Positions 44,465-53,133 of a DNA stretch of 64,000 nucleotides are shown piece by piece. The DNA is from Stackebrandtia albiflava (GTDB lineage: Bacteria; Actinomycetota; Actinomycetes; Mycobacteriales; Micromonosporaceae). Position numbers and translations under genes: made by a program. Numbering within the stretch: the first letter of the stretch is position 1; each line of letters starts with the position of its first letter. The stretch lies in the NCBI RefSeq assembly GCF_007994225.1, contig NZ_VLLL01000005.1:748359-812358 (forward strand). The letters are read 5' to 3'. A model generated the notes under the pieces. It did no database searches, was not told the DNA's origin, and saw only the letters and a program-made list of their open reading frames with translations.

Positions 44465-44680
44465 ATGATTCAGCGCTCCATCGAGATAGATCCCGAGAAA
44501 TGTGCGAAGGTGGCGCGGCTGCTGGGTACCAGTGGTGACCGCGACACCATCGACACGGCCTTCGACCGGTTGCTCCGGCGCGAGCCGACCGGCGTCGACC
44601 GGGTGTTCATCGAGAAGGTGACCGCGGGCCGGTACGCCGATGTGCTGGACGAGTCCGTCACCACCCGCGCGTGGTGGTGA
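44465..44680 (+). CDS. Orphan VapB-like antitoxin
   Basis: A 71-residue protein opening MIQRSIEIDPEKCAKVARLL, followed by DTIDTAFDRLLRREP, the pattern of the VapB family that neutralises PIN-domain VapC RNases. GAAGG lies 8 nt upstream. No VapC gene follows: the next gene starts 12 nt away on the opposite strand. It may control a distant toxin or be a leftover. Confidence 0.68.
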   Translation: MIQRSIEIDPEKCAKVARLLGTSGDRDTIDTAFDRLLRREPTGVDRVFIEKVTAGRYADVLDESVTTRAWW

Positions 44681-44692
44681 CGGACCCGGGGA

Positions 44693-45850
44693 TCAGCACC
44701 AACCGCTGACGGGACCGCTCGCGCCGGTCATCAGATAGGCGTCGGAGATCCAGGTGCCGTCGCTGAGCCGGTTCCACATCGCGGTGGTGCCCCAGCGCCC
44801 GGTGTGGGTGGTCCCGTTCTGGGAGCACGAGACCGTCACCGTGGCACCCTCCGCGACCGAGCCGACCACTCCGTAGCCGGTGCCGGGACCGGAACGTTTG
44901 TTGAGGCTGCCGCCGCCGTTGGCGTCGACGATGCCCTGGTCGGCCCACAGCGGGCCGTAGTTGTACATGCCGCCGCCGGTCCAGGCGCGGGTCGAGCCGT
45001 GCAGGGCCGAACCCGAGTAGGCCGAACCACCGTTCATGATGACCCACTTGCCGATGATGGCGGCGTGGATCGAGTCGTACACGTTGTTGTACCGCAGGCC
45101 GAAGTGCACGTGCCGCCCGGTGGCCGAGCCGCCGCAGGTGACGTCGGTGCCGGTGTAGCCGAGGAAGGCGCCCTCCCCGACCCAGCCGCCGTTGGTGTTG
45201 ATGTTGCTCCACAGGTGGTAGTAGTCGGTGGCGAATCCGTTGGCGTGGACGACCCGGATCCAGCCGGTGCACATCGTGTATGCGTTCCCGGCGCGCGTGG
45301 CACGCACGGCCTGGTCACCGCCGGCGAAGTCGAGCGACGACCACGCCCCGCTGCTGCCCCACGGGTGGGGTCCGCCGGTCATGGTCCACGTCTGGCCGGT
45401 GGCCCACGGCAGGCGCATCTGGGTGCGTGGGTTGGCGGCGTCGACGGTGACCTGATCCGGCCCCAGCGAGGTGCGCTCGCTGTCGGACAGCACCGGGGCC
45501 TCGGCCGACAGCGACCTGAACGCCGGTTCGCCGTCGAGTTCGACCTGCCAGGCGTCGTCGGTGAGCCTGGCGAGGAAGAGGCGGCCCTCCGGAAGGTCCT
45601 CACCGCCTCGTGGTGTCGTGACGACCACGGTGCCGAACGCCCAGTCGTCGGTCTTGTCGGTGACCTCGACCTTGACGCCGGTGTCCAGGCTGTTCAGGTC
45701 CGGGCGCGTCGACGCCGTCGCGGCGGTCATCCGTTCGGCGACCGCCTGCTCCAGATCGACGGGCTCGGCGTGTGCGGGAGTGGCGAATAGGGGAGCCATG
45801 AGTGCGCCGGCGACGGCCAGTGTCGCCAGCCGGGCGTGGAATCGGGCCAT
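44693..45850 (-). CDS. Secreted M23-family (LasA-like) peptidase with SH3-like C-terminal domain
   Basis: A 385-residue exported protein. Signal peptide ending PAHA, then an acidic propeptide-like region to about 140. The M23 peptidase core has SSLDFAGGD (zinc His replaced by the SLDF form typical of LasA), the TDYYHLW segment and TGRHVHFGLRY with the HxH zinc pair. The C-terminal 75 residues (LNKRSGPGTGYGVVGSVAEG) form an SH3-like binding domain. Likely a glycyl-glycine or peptidoglycan endopeptidase acting outside the cell. AAAGG precedes the chosen ATG. Confidence 0.82.
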   Translation of the reverse strand: MARFHARLATLAVAGALMAPLFATPAHAEPVDLEQAVAERMTAATASTRPDLNSLDTGVKVEVTDKTDDWAFGTVVVTTPRGGEDLPEGRLFLARLTDDAWQVELDGEPAFRSLSAEAPVLSDSERTSLGPDQVTVDAANPRTQMRLPWATGQTWTMTGGPHPWGSSGAWSSLDFAGGDQAVRATRAGNAYTMCTGWIRVVHANGFATDYYHLWSNINTNGGWVGEGAFLGYTGTDVTCGGSATGRHVHFGLRYNNVYDSIHAAIIGKWVIMNGGSAYSGSALHGSTRAWTGGGMYNYGPLWADQGIVDANGGGSLNKRSGPGTGYGVVGSVAEGATVTVSCSQNGTTHTGRWGTTAMWNRLSDGTWISDAYLMTGASGPVSGWC

Positions 45851-45939
45851 GGTGGGCCTTTCGAGGAGAACGGGCATCGGAGATCTTCCGGCGTGACGAG
45901 CACATCGCAGGAAAATCACGACACGGTATCGATGTTCTC

Positions 45940-45956
45940 CTATGAAATTTCCATAG
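45940..45956. promoter_or_regulatory. 17-bp AT-rich dyad upstream of the secreted peptidase gene
   Basis: CTATGAAATTTCCATAG is an inverted repeat with one mismatch, unusually AT-rich for this genome. It sits 90 nt before the M23 peptidase start and is a possible operator. Confidence 0.35.
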
Positions 45957-46045
45957 TCGGCCTGCTCACGGCGGGGGCCGTGAGGGTTCCGGCCGGAACG
46001 GGCGGCCCGTTACCAGCCGGTAAGCGATTTCCGTTGCGCCGGGCC

Positions 46046-46999
46046 TCAGGCGGCGGGTTCCGGCTCCGCGACGGGTTCCGGCGGCCGGGACGCCGCCGCG
46101 AAGGAACTGCGGGGCCCCGCCAGGCACGCGTCCATCCGGCCCGCCTGGCCGTGGGTGAACATGACGGTGCAGGCGTCGTCGCTGTAGTCCATGAAGTTGA
46201 CGAACAGGTCGCCGTGGGGCGCGTTGTCGCAGCTGACCTTGGGGAACCGCGGCACACCCGAACTGGGGCCGGCCTGGTTCGGCGTGTCCGTCACGAAGTC
46301 CGACCCCGCGCAGCCCTCACCGTCGTCACCCCAGATGTGCCGCAGGTTCAGCCAGTGGCCGACCTCGTGCACGGTGGTGCGCCCTCCGTCGAAGGGCGCC
46401 GTGGCGGTACCGGTGGTGCCGAACGCGCGGTACGACACGACGACGCCGTCGGTCTCGGCCGGTCCGCCGGGGAACTGCGCGTAACCCAGCAGGCCGTCGG
46501 TCAGCCGGCAGACCCAGACGTTGAGGTAGCGGTCCGCGGGCCAGGCGTCGGCTCCGCCGGTGGCGGTGGACTTCACCGCGTCGTCGGGGCCGAAACCGGT
46601 GTGATCGGTGCGGACTCGGACCACCCCGGTCGTCGCGGCACCTTGTGGATCGGTCTCGGCGAGCCTGAACCGCACCCGCGCCTCGGCGACCAGTGGACGG
46701 AACGGCTCCGGGACGGTGTCCACATCGGCGTTGGCCCGGTTGAAGTCGTCGTTCAGCACCTGCAGTTGGCTGAGTATCTGTGCGTCGGAGACGTTCTCCT
46801 CGTCGGCGTTCCACACGACGTGCACGACGACGGGGATGGTCACCGCCTCTCGGCGGCGGGCGCGTTCGATGCGGCGCCGGCGTTCCGCATCTTCTTCGAT
46901 ACGCCGGCGGCGGAGCGCGTACTCGGGTGTGGTGCGGAGAAGCCGGTGGTGCACCGGCATGGTGGCGCACCAGCGGACGGTGTCGGATTCATCGGTCAT
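46046..46999 (-). CDS. M43-family (pappalysin-like) zinc metalloprotease
   Basis: A 317-residue metzincin. The zinc site is HEVGHWLNLRH near residue 210, followed by the disulphide-type region GCAGSDFVTDTPNQ and the Met-turn NFMDYSDDACTVMFTHGQ. This is MEROPS family M43B. The N-terminal 55 residues are Arg/Glu-rich and predicted helical, with no signal peptide that I can see, although most relatives are secreted. It should cleave proteins; the substrate is unknown. Confidence 0.82.
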   Translation of the reverse strand: MTDESDTVRWCATMPVHHRLLRTTPEYALRRRRIEEDAERRRRIERARRREAVTIPVVVHVVWNADEENVSDAQILSQLQVLNDDFNRANADVDTVPEPFRPLVAEARVRFRLAETDPQGAATTGVVRVRTDHTGFGPDDAVKSTATGGADAWPADRYLNVWVCRLTDGLLGYAQFPGGPAETDGVVVSYRAFGTTGTATAPFDGGRTTVHEVGHWLNLRHIWGDDGEGCAGSDFVTDTPNQAGPSSGVPRFPKVSCDNAPHGDLFVNFMDYSDDACTVMFTHGQAGRMDACLAGPRSSFAAASRPPEPVAEPEPAA

Positions 47000-47189
47000 G
47001 TCGGGCTCCCGTACGCCCAGGCGGTCGCAACCGCGGATCGTTCAATGTGACCGATCGTACCCGGCGGAGAGTGACAGGGGCGCCACGTGACAACCGGTCC
47101 ACACGATCGGGTGGGTACACATAGGATGAACGGGCGGAATCGCCCGCGCGACACGGGAACCGCGCACGTCCCCATTCCGCATCGGAGGA

Positions 47190-47235
47190 GGCGAGGGGTC
47201 CGGCGCGCCGCGTGACGCGCGCCGGACCCCTCGCC
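47190..47235 (-). terminator. Terminator downstream of fadB
   Basis: A perfect 18-bp stem (starting GGCGAGGGGTCCGGCGCG) with a 10-nt loop lies 12 nt past the fadB stop. Confidence 0.85.
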
Positions 47236-47246
47236 CGTCCGTCGGG

Positions 47247-49322
47247 CTATCCGGCGAAGCGGCGGCCCGTGACCTTCTCCGCGACCCCGGTGCGGTCGAG
47301 GTACGGCGTGATGCCACCCAGGTGGAACGGCCAACCGGCACCCAGGATCATGCACAGGTCGATGTCCTCGCGCCCTGCGACGACGCCCTCGTCGAGCATC
47401 CGCCGCACCTCGTCGGCCAACGCGGTCAACGCGCGGTCGCGGATCTGCTCGGGCGTCGAGGGGGAGTCCCCGAACCGCATGATCTGCGGGACGTCCGGAT
47501 CCACCGACGGCTTGCCGGAGGCGTCCCACACGTACACACTGGACTTGCCGGCCTCCACGAGCCGGTCGAGGTTCTCCGAGACGCCGTAACGGTCGGGGAA
47601 CGCCTGGTGCAGGGTGCCGGCGACGTGTCGCGCGACCGCGGGACCGACGAGTTGGAGCAGCATGAACGGGGTCATCGGCAGACCCAGCTCGTCGACGGCG
47701 TGGTCGGCCGTCTCGATGTCGGTGCCCTCGTCGACACACGCGAAGATCTCACCCAGGAACCGGGTGAGCAGCCGGTTCACCACGAACGCCGGGGCGTCGG
47801 CGACCAGCACGCCGTTCTTCTTGAGCGTCTTGCAGACCGCGAACGCGGTCGCGACGGTGGCGTCGTCGGTCTGCTTGGCGCGCACGACCTCCAGCAGCGG
47901 CAGCACCGCCACCGGGTTGAAGAAGTGGAAGCCGACCACGCGCTGTGGGTGCGTGAGGTCCTCGGCCATGGCCGACACCGACAGCGAGGAGGTGTTGGTG
48001 GCCAGCACGCAGTCCTCGGAGACGATGCCCTCCAGTTCGGCGAAGATCCGCTTCTTGAGGTCGAGTTCCTCGAAGACCGCCTCGATGACGAAGTCCGCGT
48101 CGGCGAACACCGACTTGTCGACGGACCCGGATACCAGTGCCTTGTACCGGGCCGCCTTGTCGGCGCTGATCCTGCCCTTGCCGAGCTGCTTGTCGATCTC
48201 GCCGTGGACGTACGCGACGCCCCTCTCGACCCGTTCGGCGTCGAGGTCGGTCATCACCACGGGCACCTCCAGCCGGCGGACGAACAGCCACGCCAACTGG
48301 GACGCCATCAGGCCCGCGCCCACGACGCCGACCTTCCCGACGGTGCGGGCGAGCGACTTGTCTGGGACCCCGACGGGCCGCTTGGCGCGCTTCTGCACCA
48401 GGTCGAACGCGTACAGGCTCGCCTTGAGTTCCGGTGAGGTCAACAGGGTCGCCAGCGCGTCGTCCTCCAGGGCGGTGCCCTCCTCGAAGGACACCGTCTT
48501 GGCCTTGGCCATCAGGTCGAGCGCGATGTAGGGCGCCGGTGCGGCGCCGCGCAGCTTCATGTCGGCCACCGCCTTGCCACGGGCCAGCGCCGCGTCCCAC
48601 GCCTCGCCCCGGTCGATCTCGGGGCGTTCGACGGTGATCTCGCCGTCGGCGACCTTCGCCGCCCAGGCGAGCGACTCCTCCAGGAAGTCGGCCGGTTCGA
48701 GCAGTACGTCGCTGATGCCCAGGCCCTGCGCCTCGGCGGGACGCAGCATCTTGTTCTGGTTCAAGGCGTTCTCGATGATCACCTTGACCGCCTTGTCGGC
48801 GCCGATCAGGTTGGGGAGCAACTGGGTGCCGCCCCAGGTCGGTGCCAGGCCGATGAAGCACTCCGGCAGGGCGATCGCCCCGGCCGACTGCGACAGCGTG
48901 CGGTAGTGGCAGTGCAGCGCCAGTTCCAGGCCGCCGCCCATGACCGCGCCGTTGACGAAGGCGAAGGTCGGGATGTCGGAGTCCTTCAGGCGGGCGAACA
49001 CGTCGTGCCCGAACCGGGCGATGGCGTGGGCGTCCTCGCGGGTCTCGATCAGCGGCATGCCGGTGATGTCGGCGCCCACCAGGAAGATGAACGGCTTGCC
49101 GGTCACCGCGATGAACCGGACCTTCGGCGTGCGCGCGAACACCTCGTCCAGGGCGGCGTCGAGCGAGGCCAGACCGCCCGGGCCGAACGAGGACGGCTTC
49201 TTGTGGTCGTGGCCGTTGTCGAGCGTGATGAGCGCGGCCTCCCCGGACATGCCGGGGACCTTGACGTAACGCACCAGCGACCTGGTGACGACCTCGTTGG
49301 GGAATTCCTTCAGAGCGGTCAC
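47247..49322 (-). CDS. fadB: Fatty-acid oxidation multifunctional protein (enoyl-CoA hydratase / 3-hydroxyacyl-CoA dehydrogenase)
   Basis: A 691-residue FadB-type enzyme. The N-terminal crotonase domain has GKPFIFLVGADITGM and NGAVMGGGLELALHC with the catalytic Glu in ALPECFIGL. The 3-hydroxyacyl-CoA dehydrogenase begins at VGVVGAGLMASQLAWLF, with the catalytic HFFNPV and two C-terminal helical repeats. It performs the second and third steps of beta-oxidation. GTG start, AGGAAGG 8 nt upstream; 4 nt after the fadA stop, so one operon. Confidence 0.93.
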   Translation of the reverse strand: MTALKEFPNEVVTRSLVRYVKVPGMSGEAALITLDNGHDHKKPSSFGPGGLASLDAALDEVFARTPKVRFIAVTGKPFIFLVGADITGMPLIETREDAHAIARFGHDVFARLKDSDIPTFAFVNGAVMGGGLELALHCHYRTLSQSAGAIALPECFIGLAPTWGGTQLLPNLIGADKAVKVIIENALNQNKMLRPAEAQGLGISDVLLEPADFLEESLAWAAKVADGEITVERPEIDRGEAWDAALARGKAVADMKLRGAAPAPYIALDLMAKAKTVSFEEGTALEDDALATLLTSPELKASLYAFDLVQKRAKRPVGVPDKSLARTVGKVGVVGAGLMASQLAWLFVRRLEVPVVMTDLDAERVERGVAYVHGEIDKQLGKGRISADKAARYKALVSGSVDKSVFADADFVIEAVFEELDLKKRIFAELEGIVSEDCVLATNTSSLSVSAMAEDLTHPQRVVGFHFFNPVAVLPLLEVVRAKQTDDATVATAFAVCKTLKKNGVLVADAPAFVVNRLLTRFLGEIFACVDEGTDIETADHAVDELGLPMTPFMLLQLVGPAVARHVAGTLHQAFPDRYGVSENLDRLVEAGKSSVYVWDASGKPSVDPDVPQIMRFGDSPSTPEQIRDRALTALADEVRRMLDEGVVAGREDIDLCMILGAGWPFHLGGITPYLDRTGVAEKVTGRRFAG

Positions 49323-49326
49323 GTGA

Positions 49327-50526
49327 TCAGCCTTCCTCGCCGGACCAAGCCGGGTTCTCCCAGATGACGGTTCCGCCCATGCCGATTCCGATGCACATGG
49401 CGGTCAATCCATAACGGACGTGCGGGTTGGCCGCGAAGTGCCGGGCCAGTTGTGTCATGAGCCGGACCCCGGACGAGGCCAGCGGGTGTCCCACGGCGAT
49501 GGCGCCGCCCCACGGGTTGACCCGGGGATCGTCGTCGTCGATGCCGAAGTGGTCGAGGAACGCCAACACCTGTACGGCGAACGCCTCGTTCAGTTCGAAC
49601 AGGCCGATGTCCTCGATGGACAGACCGGCCTTGCGCAGCGCCTTCTCGGTGGACGGGATCGGGCCGACGCCCATGACCTCCGGTTCCACGCCGGCGAAGC
49701 CGAACGACACCATCCGCATCGCGACCGGCAGTCCCAGTTCGCGGGCGACGTCCTCGGCCGCCACCAGGCATGCCGTGGCGCCGTCGTTGAGACCGGCCGA
49801 GTTGCCGGCGGTGACCCGGCCGTGCGGGCGGAACGGGGTGCGCAGCCCGGCGAGTTTCTCCATCGAGGTCTCGCGCGGCGGCTCGTCCTGGGTCGCCAGG
49901 CCCCAGCCCGACTCGGTGGAGCGGGTGTTCATGGACACCAGGTCGAGCGCGATCTGGTCGACGTGCTTGGCGTAGCGCTGCTGGCTGGTCAGGGCGAACG
50001 CGTCGGCGCGCTCCTTGCTGATGCCGGGGAACCGGTCGTGCAGGTTCTCGGCCGTGGAGCCCATCACCAGTGCCGACGGATCGACGAGCTTCTCGGTGAG
50101 GATGCGCGGGTTGGGGTCCACGCCCTCGCCCATCGGGTGGCGGCCCATGTGTTCGACACCTCCGGCGACGGCGACGTCGTACGCGCCGAAGCCGATGCCC
50201 GCGGCCACGGAGGTGACCGCGGTCATGGCGCCCGCGCACATGCGGTCGATGGAGAAGCCGGGGACTGTCTTGGGCAGTCCCGCGAGCAGCGCGGCGGTAC
50301 GGCCCAGGGTCAGGCCCTGGTCGCCGATCTGGGTGGTCGCGGCGATGGCGACCTCCTCGATCCGCTCCGGCGGCAGCGAGGGGTTTCGGCGCAACAGTTG
50401 TCGAATACAACGGATGACGAGGTCATCGGCACGGGTCTCGGCATACATGCCTCCGGCCTTACCGAACGGCGTGCGCACGCCGTCGACGAACACGACCTCG
50501 CGAACGGTGCGGCTACTGTGTGTCAT
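49327..50526 (-). CDS. fadA: Acetyl-CoA C-acyltransferase (thiolase)
   Basis: A 399-residue thiolase, the last step of beta-oxidation. The nucleophilic Cys lies in SIDRMCAGAMTAV, with NEAFAVQVL, GGAIAVGHPLASSG (catalytic His) and CIGIGMGG (second Cys). Partner of fadB, with which it would form the trifunctional complex. The ribosome-binding site before the ATG is weak. A dyad at 50650-50665 is the likely operator. Confidence 0.93.
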   Translation of the reverse strand: MTHSSRTVREVVFVDGVRTPFGKAGGMYAETRADDLVIRCIRQLLRRNPSLPPERIEEVAIAATTQIGDQGLTLGRTAALLAGLPKTVPGFSIDRMCAGAMTAVTSVAAGIGFGAYDVAVAGGVEHMGRHPMGEGVDPNPRILTEKLVDPSALVMGSTAENLHDRFPGISKERADAFALTSQQRYAKHVDQIALDLVSMNTRSTESGWGLATQDEPPRETSMEKLAGLRTPFRPHGRVTAGNSAGLNDGATACLVAAEDVARELGLPVAMRMVSFGFAGVEPEVMGVGPIPSTEKALRKAGLSIEDIGLFELNEAFAVQVLAFLDHFGIDDDDPRVNPWGGAIAVGHPLASSGVRLMTQLARHFAANPHVRYGLTAMCIGIGMGGTVIWENPAWSGEEG

Positions 50527-50649
50527 GGTTCGCTCGTTTCGCTCACTCACGCGGACCACCTCGCTACGCTGACGGTCACGGCGGGGGTCGGTGTTGCCTG
50601 CCGGCCGCGTCGCCGTGATCCATCCGTCGGGTGGACGGTCACCGCGAAT

Positions 50650-50665
50650 GTTACTCGCAAGTAAC
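50650..50665. promoter_or_regulatory. GTTACT-CGCA-AGTAAC operator upstream of fadAB
   Basis: A perfect 6+6 inverted repeat lies in the 296-bp gap before fadA. TTACT/AGTAA dyads are typical of TetR-family regulators responding to acyl-CoA, so a fatty-acid-responsive repressor is the likely binder. No regulator gene is adjacent. Confidence 0.5.
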
Positions 50666-50822
50666 CCCGTTTCGCCCTCCCCCCACCGTCCGACTCGGCG
50701 TGGTGGGGCGAAATGCGCGCGCGGCCGGGAGTCACGACGGGAGGAAACGGACATTCGGTGCGATTCGGCGCCCATCGATCCATTCCGGCAGACCCGGCCG
50801 GGCGGCCCGAACGTGGCGCGCG

Positions 50823-52046
50823 TCAGTCGGCGAGCGCCTCGGTGAGCGCGGTGGCCGCGAGCGACACCTGCCACTGCCGCGCACCGGCCGCCGCCATCGC
50901 CTCACGCACCCGGTCCACCGACAGCTCCGCCGGAGGCTGCCAGGCGAGCCCACGCACGATGGCGGGCGCGATCAGGTTCTCCGCCGGCATCAGGTGTTCC
51001 TCCGCCAACTCCAGGACCGCGTGACGGGCGCGTTTGAGTCGCGCCGCGGCCTCCGGGTCCCGTGACGCCCACCGGTGGGTGGCCGGCGGGCCGTCGTGCA
51101 GCGGGGTGACCGAGGGCAACTCCCCGGAGGCGGCGTCACGGGCGCGGGCGAGCGCCGCCAACCACCGCTTCATGTTGGCCCGGCCGTGCCTGCGCTGGAA
51201 CCCCGGGATCGCGAGCAGCCCCGCCGCGTCGGACGGATCCGCGATGGCGGCGTCCGAGATGGCCGGATCGGGAACGATCTTCGACGGCGCCTTGTCCAAC
51301 GAGCGGGCGAGCTCGTCGCGGGCGAGCCACAGTTCCCGCACCCTGGCCAGCGCGCGGGCGCCCCGCACGCGGTGGATGCCGGAGGTGCGTCGCCACGGCT
51401 CCTTGCGCGGTTCGGCCGGGCGACTGGCGGTCAACGCCTCGAACTCCTCGGCCGCCCAGTCGCGCTTGCCCTGCGCGCGCAGCTCGGCGTCCAGTCTGTC
51501 CCGCAGGTCGATCAGCAGTTCCACGTCCAGCGCGGCGTACTTCAGCCAGTCCGCCGGCAGCGGTCGGGTGCTCCAGTCGGCCGCCGAGTGGTGCTTCTCC
51601 AGGCGGTACCCGAGCAGCCGCTCGGTCAGGGCCGCCAGTCCCACCCGTTCCATGCCGCAGAGGCGCGCCGCGAGCTCCGTGTCGAACAGGGAGGAGGGGC
51701 GCATCCCGACCTCGGCCAGGCACGCCAGGTCCTGGCTCGCGGCGTGCAGGATCCACTCGGTGCCGGAGAGGACCCGGCCCACCCCGGTGAGGTCGTCGAA
51801 TCGGGTCGGGTCGATCATGAAGGTGCCGGAACCGTTGCGGCGCAATTGGATAAGGTATGCCCGGGGTAGGTAGCGGAAACCGGACGCCCGCTCGGCGTCG
51901 ACGGCGACCGGCCCGGAGCCTGCGGTGAGGGCATCCAGCACCGCCTCCAGCGCCGTGTCGTCGGCCACCACCTCCGGGACGCCGTCGCGAGGCTCGGTCA
52001 GCAGTACCGGGTCGGCGGCTTCGGCTTCGGTGTGATCTTCGGACAC
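50823..52046 (-). CDS. rnd: Ribonuclease D-like 3'-5' exonuclease with HRDC domain
   Basis: A 407-residue DEDD exonuclease. ExoI is VAVDAERASGFRY, ExoII WILHAASQDLACLAE with FDTELAARL, and ExoIII WLKYAALDVELLIDL (Tyr type). An HRDC domain (about 220-300) and a C-terminal helical extension follow. It probably trims structured RNA 3' ends. The GTG directly abuts AGGAG, too close for ribosome binding, and a TACGGT lies 6 nt upstream, so leaderless initiation is likelier. Equivalent to Rv2681, which in M. tuberculosis adjoins dxs. Confidence 0.88.
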   Translation of the reverse strand: MSEDHTEAEAADPVLLTEPRDGVPEVVADDTALEAVLDALTAGSGPVAVDAERASGFRYLPRAYLIQLRRNGSGTFMIDPTRFDDLTGVGRVLSGTEWILHAASQDLACLAEVGMRPSSLFDTELAARLCGMERVGLAALTERLLGYRLEKHHSAADWSTRPLPADWLKYAALDVELLIDLRDRLDAELRAQGKRDWAAEEFEALTASRPAEPRKEPWRRTSGIHRVRGARALARVRELWLARDELARSLDKAPSKIVPDPAISDAAIADPSDAAGLLAIPGFQRRHGRANMKRWLAALARARDAASGELPSVTPLHDGPPATHRWASRDPEAAARLKRARHAVLELAEEHLMPAENLIAPAIVRGLAWQPPAELSVDRVREAMAAAGARQWQVSLAATALTEALAD

Positions 52047-52052
52047 CTCCTA

Positions 52053-52058
52053 ACCGTA
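52053..52058 (-). promoter_or_regulatory. -10 element (TACGGT) for the RNase D gene
   Basis: It lies 6 nt before the GTG start. Leaderless candidate. Confidence 0.45.
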
Positions 52059-52088
52059 CGGGGGTACGGCGTGTCATGGGCAATGGCC

Positions 52089-52123
52089 CACCGGTATACC
52101 GGTGCAGGTCACCCTTAAGGGTG
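52089..52123. promoter_or_regulatory. Two adjacent perfect palindromes, operator-like pair
   Basis: CACCGGTATACCGGTG (52089-52104) and CACCCTTAAGGGTG (52110-52123) have centres 20 bp apart, about two helical turns. They lie between the divergent RNase D and membrane-protein genes, roughly 45-75 nt from the RNase D start. Confidence 0.5.
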
Positions 52124-52275
52124 GACTTTTCGGATTCCGCGGCCGAATCGGGACTGGCGATCACTGATTAGAGTGCTTTACCAACGGTCGCGTCGTGCCG
52201 CTCCCCGGTGGCGTGTGACCCCCGCTTCCTCCGTCGTGAGCCCGCGCCGGTGACAATCCCTTGTGGAGGGCAGAG

Positions 52276-53022
52276 ATGTACAACTACGGCCCTGGACAGC
52301 CGACTCCGGGACAGAATCCCGAACCCACCCCGAACAACCCGTACGGTGGTGACGCCGCTCCCCAGAATCCGTACGGTCCACCGCCCGCTCCCGCGGGGGG
52401 ACAGCCGTCGCCGTACGCCTCCGAGCCCGGGGCCGGGGTGCCCTACCCGACCACGCCGGAACCCGCCCCGGCGTACGAACAGCCGGTCTCCGGCCAGCCG
52501 GCATCGCCCGCGCCGGGACAGCCGTACATCCCGCAGCAGCCGGGCTACCAGCCCGGTGCGACGACCGCCATGCCCGCGGCCCCCGTCACCGGGCCGGGCG
52601 TGGGGCCGTCGCCGCTCGGTGGTCCTCCCACCTCCTTCGCGCCGCTGCCGCCGGCCGGGGCCGCGCCGAAGAAGAGCCCCGCGGTGCCGATACTCGCCGT
52701 GGTCAGTGCGCTCCTGCTCATCGCCGCGGGCGTCTTCGGCTTCCTCTGGTTCGACAAGAGTTCGGAGGCCGACGACCTCGCCGCCGAACTGTCCTCCACC
52801 CGCAGCGACCTCCAGGGCCAGGTCGACGACCTGACCACCGAGGTCGACGACCTGGAGGACCAGCTCGCCATCGCCGAGGGCGACGCCGAGGACGCGGAGG
52901 GACTCCAGGAGTGCCTCGACACCCTGGGCGCCTACTTCGACGCGGTCGACGCCGACGCCTCCGAGAGTGAGCTGGACGACCTGTGGCTCGACTTCACCCT
53001 GGCGTGCACGCCTTACCTGTAA
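52276..53022 (+). CDS. Proline-rich single-pass membrane protein with external coiled coil
   Basis: A 248-residue protein of no named family. Residues 1-135 are Pro/Gly/Tyr/Gln-rich (many NPYG and YxPG units) and cytosolic; one membrane helix lies at about 140-160 (VPILAVVSALLLIAAGVFGF). Outside is a 60-residue coiled coil with heptads (SDLQGQVDDLTTEVDDLEDQ) and a short acidic domain with two cysteines (LQECLDTL and LACTPYL). GGAGGG lies 5 nt before the ATG. Similar layouts occur in actinobacterial envelope proteins; the role is unknown. Confidence 0.72.
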   Translation: MYNYGPGQPTPGQNPEPTPNNPYGGDAAPQNPYGPPPAPAGGQPSPYASEPGAGVPYPTTPEPAPAYEQPVSGQPASPAPGQPYIPQQPGYQPGATTAMPAAPVTGPGVGPSPLGGPPTSFAPLPPAGAAPKKSPAVPILAVVSALLLIAAGVFGFLWFDKSSEADDLAAELSSTRSDLQGQVDDLTTEVDDLEDQLAIAEGDAEDAEGLQECLDTLGAYFDAVDADASESELDDLWLDFTLACTPYL

Positions 53023-53039
53023 GACCGTTCCGTTCCGTT

Positions 53040-53080
53040 CCGTGCCCGGTGGCCGGGCCGCCTCCGGCCGCCGGGCACGG
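53040..53080 (+). terminator. Terminator after the proline-rich protein gene
   Basis: A 17-bp stem with one G-T pair: CCGTGCCCGG-T-GGCCGG against CCGGCC-G-CCGGGCACGG, with a 7-nt loop. A short CCGTT tandem repeat (53025-53039) precedes it. Confidence 0.75.
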
Positions 53081-53120
53081 TTCGTGTCGGATTCCCGCCG
53101 GTCACCCGGCGGACCGCGGT

Positions 53121-53126
53121 TAGATT
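53121..53126 (+). promoter_or_regulatory. -10 element (TAGATT)
   Basis: It is 7 nt before the next ATG, with no ribosome-binding site. Leaderless candidate. Confidence 0.45.
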
Positions 53127-53133
53127 TGCCGCC

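Noticed and set aside
53025-53039. CCGTT tandem repeats as a CRISPR or VNTR
   Set aside because: Only three 5-bp units with no spacers; it abuts a terminator.
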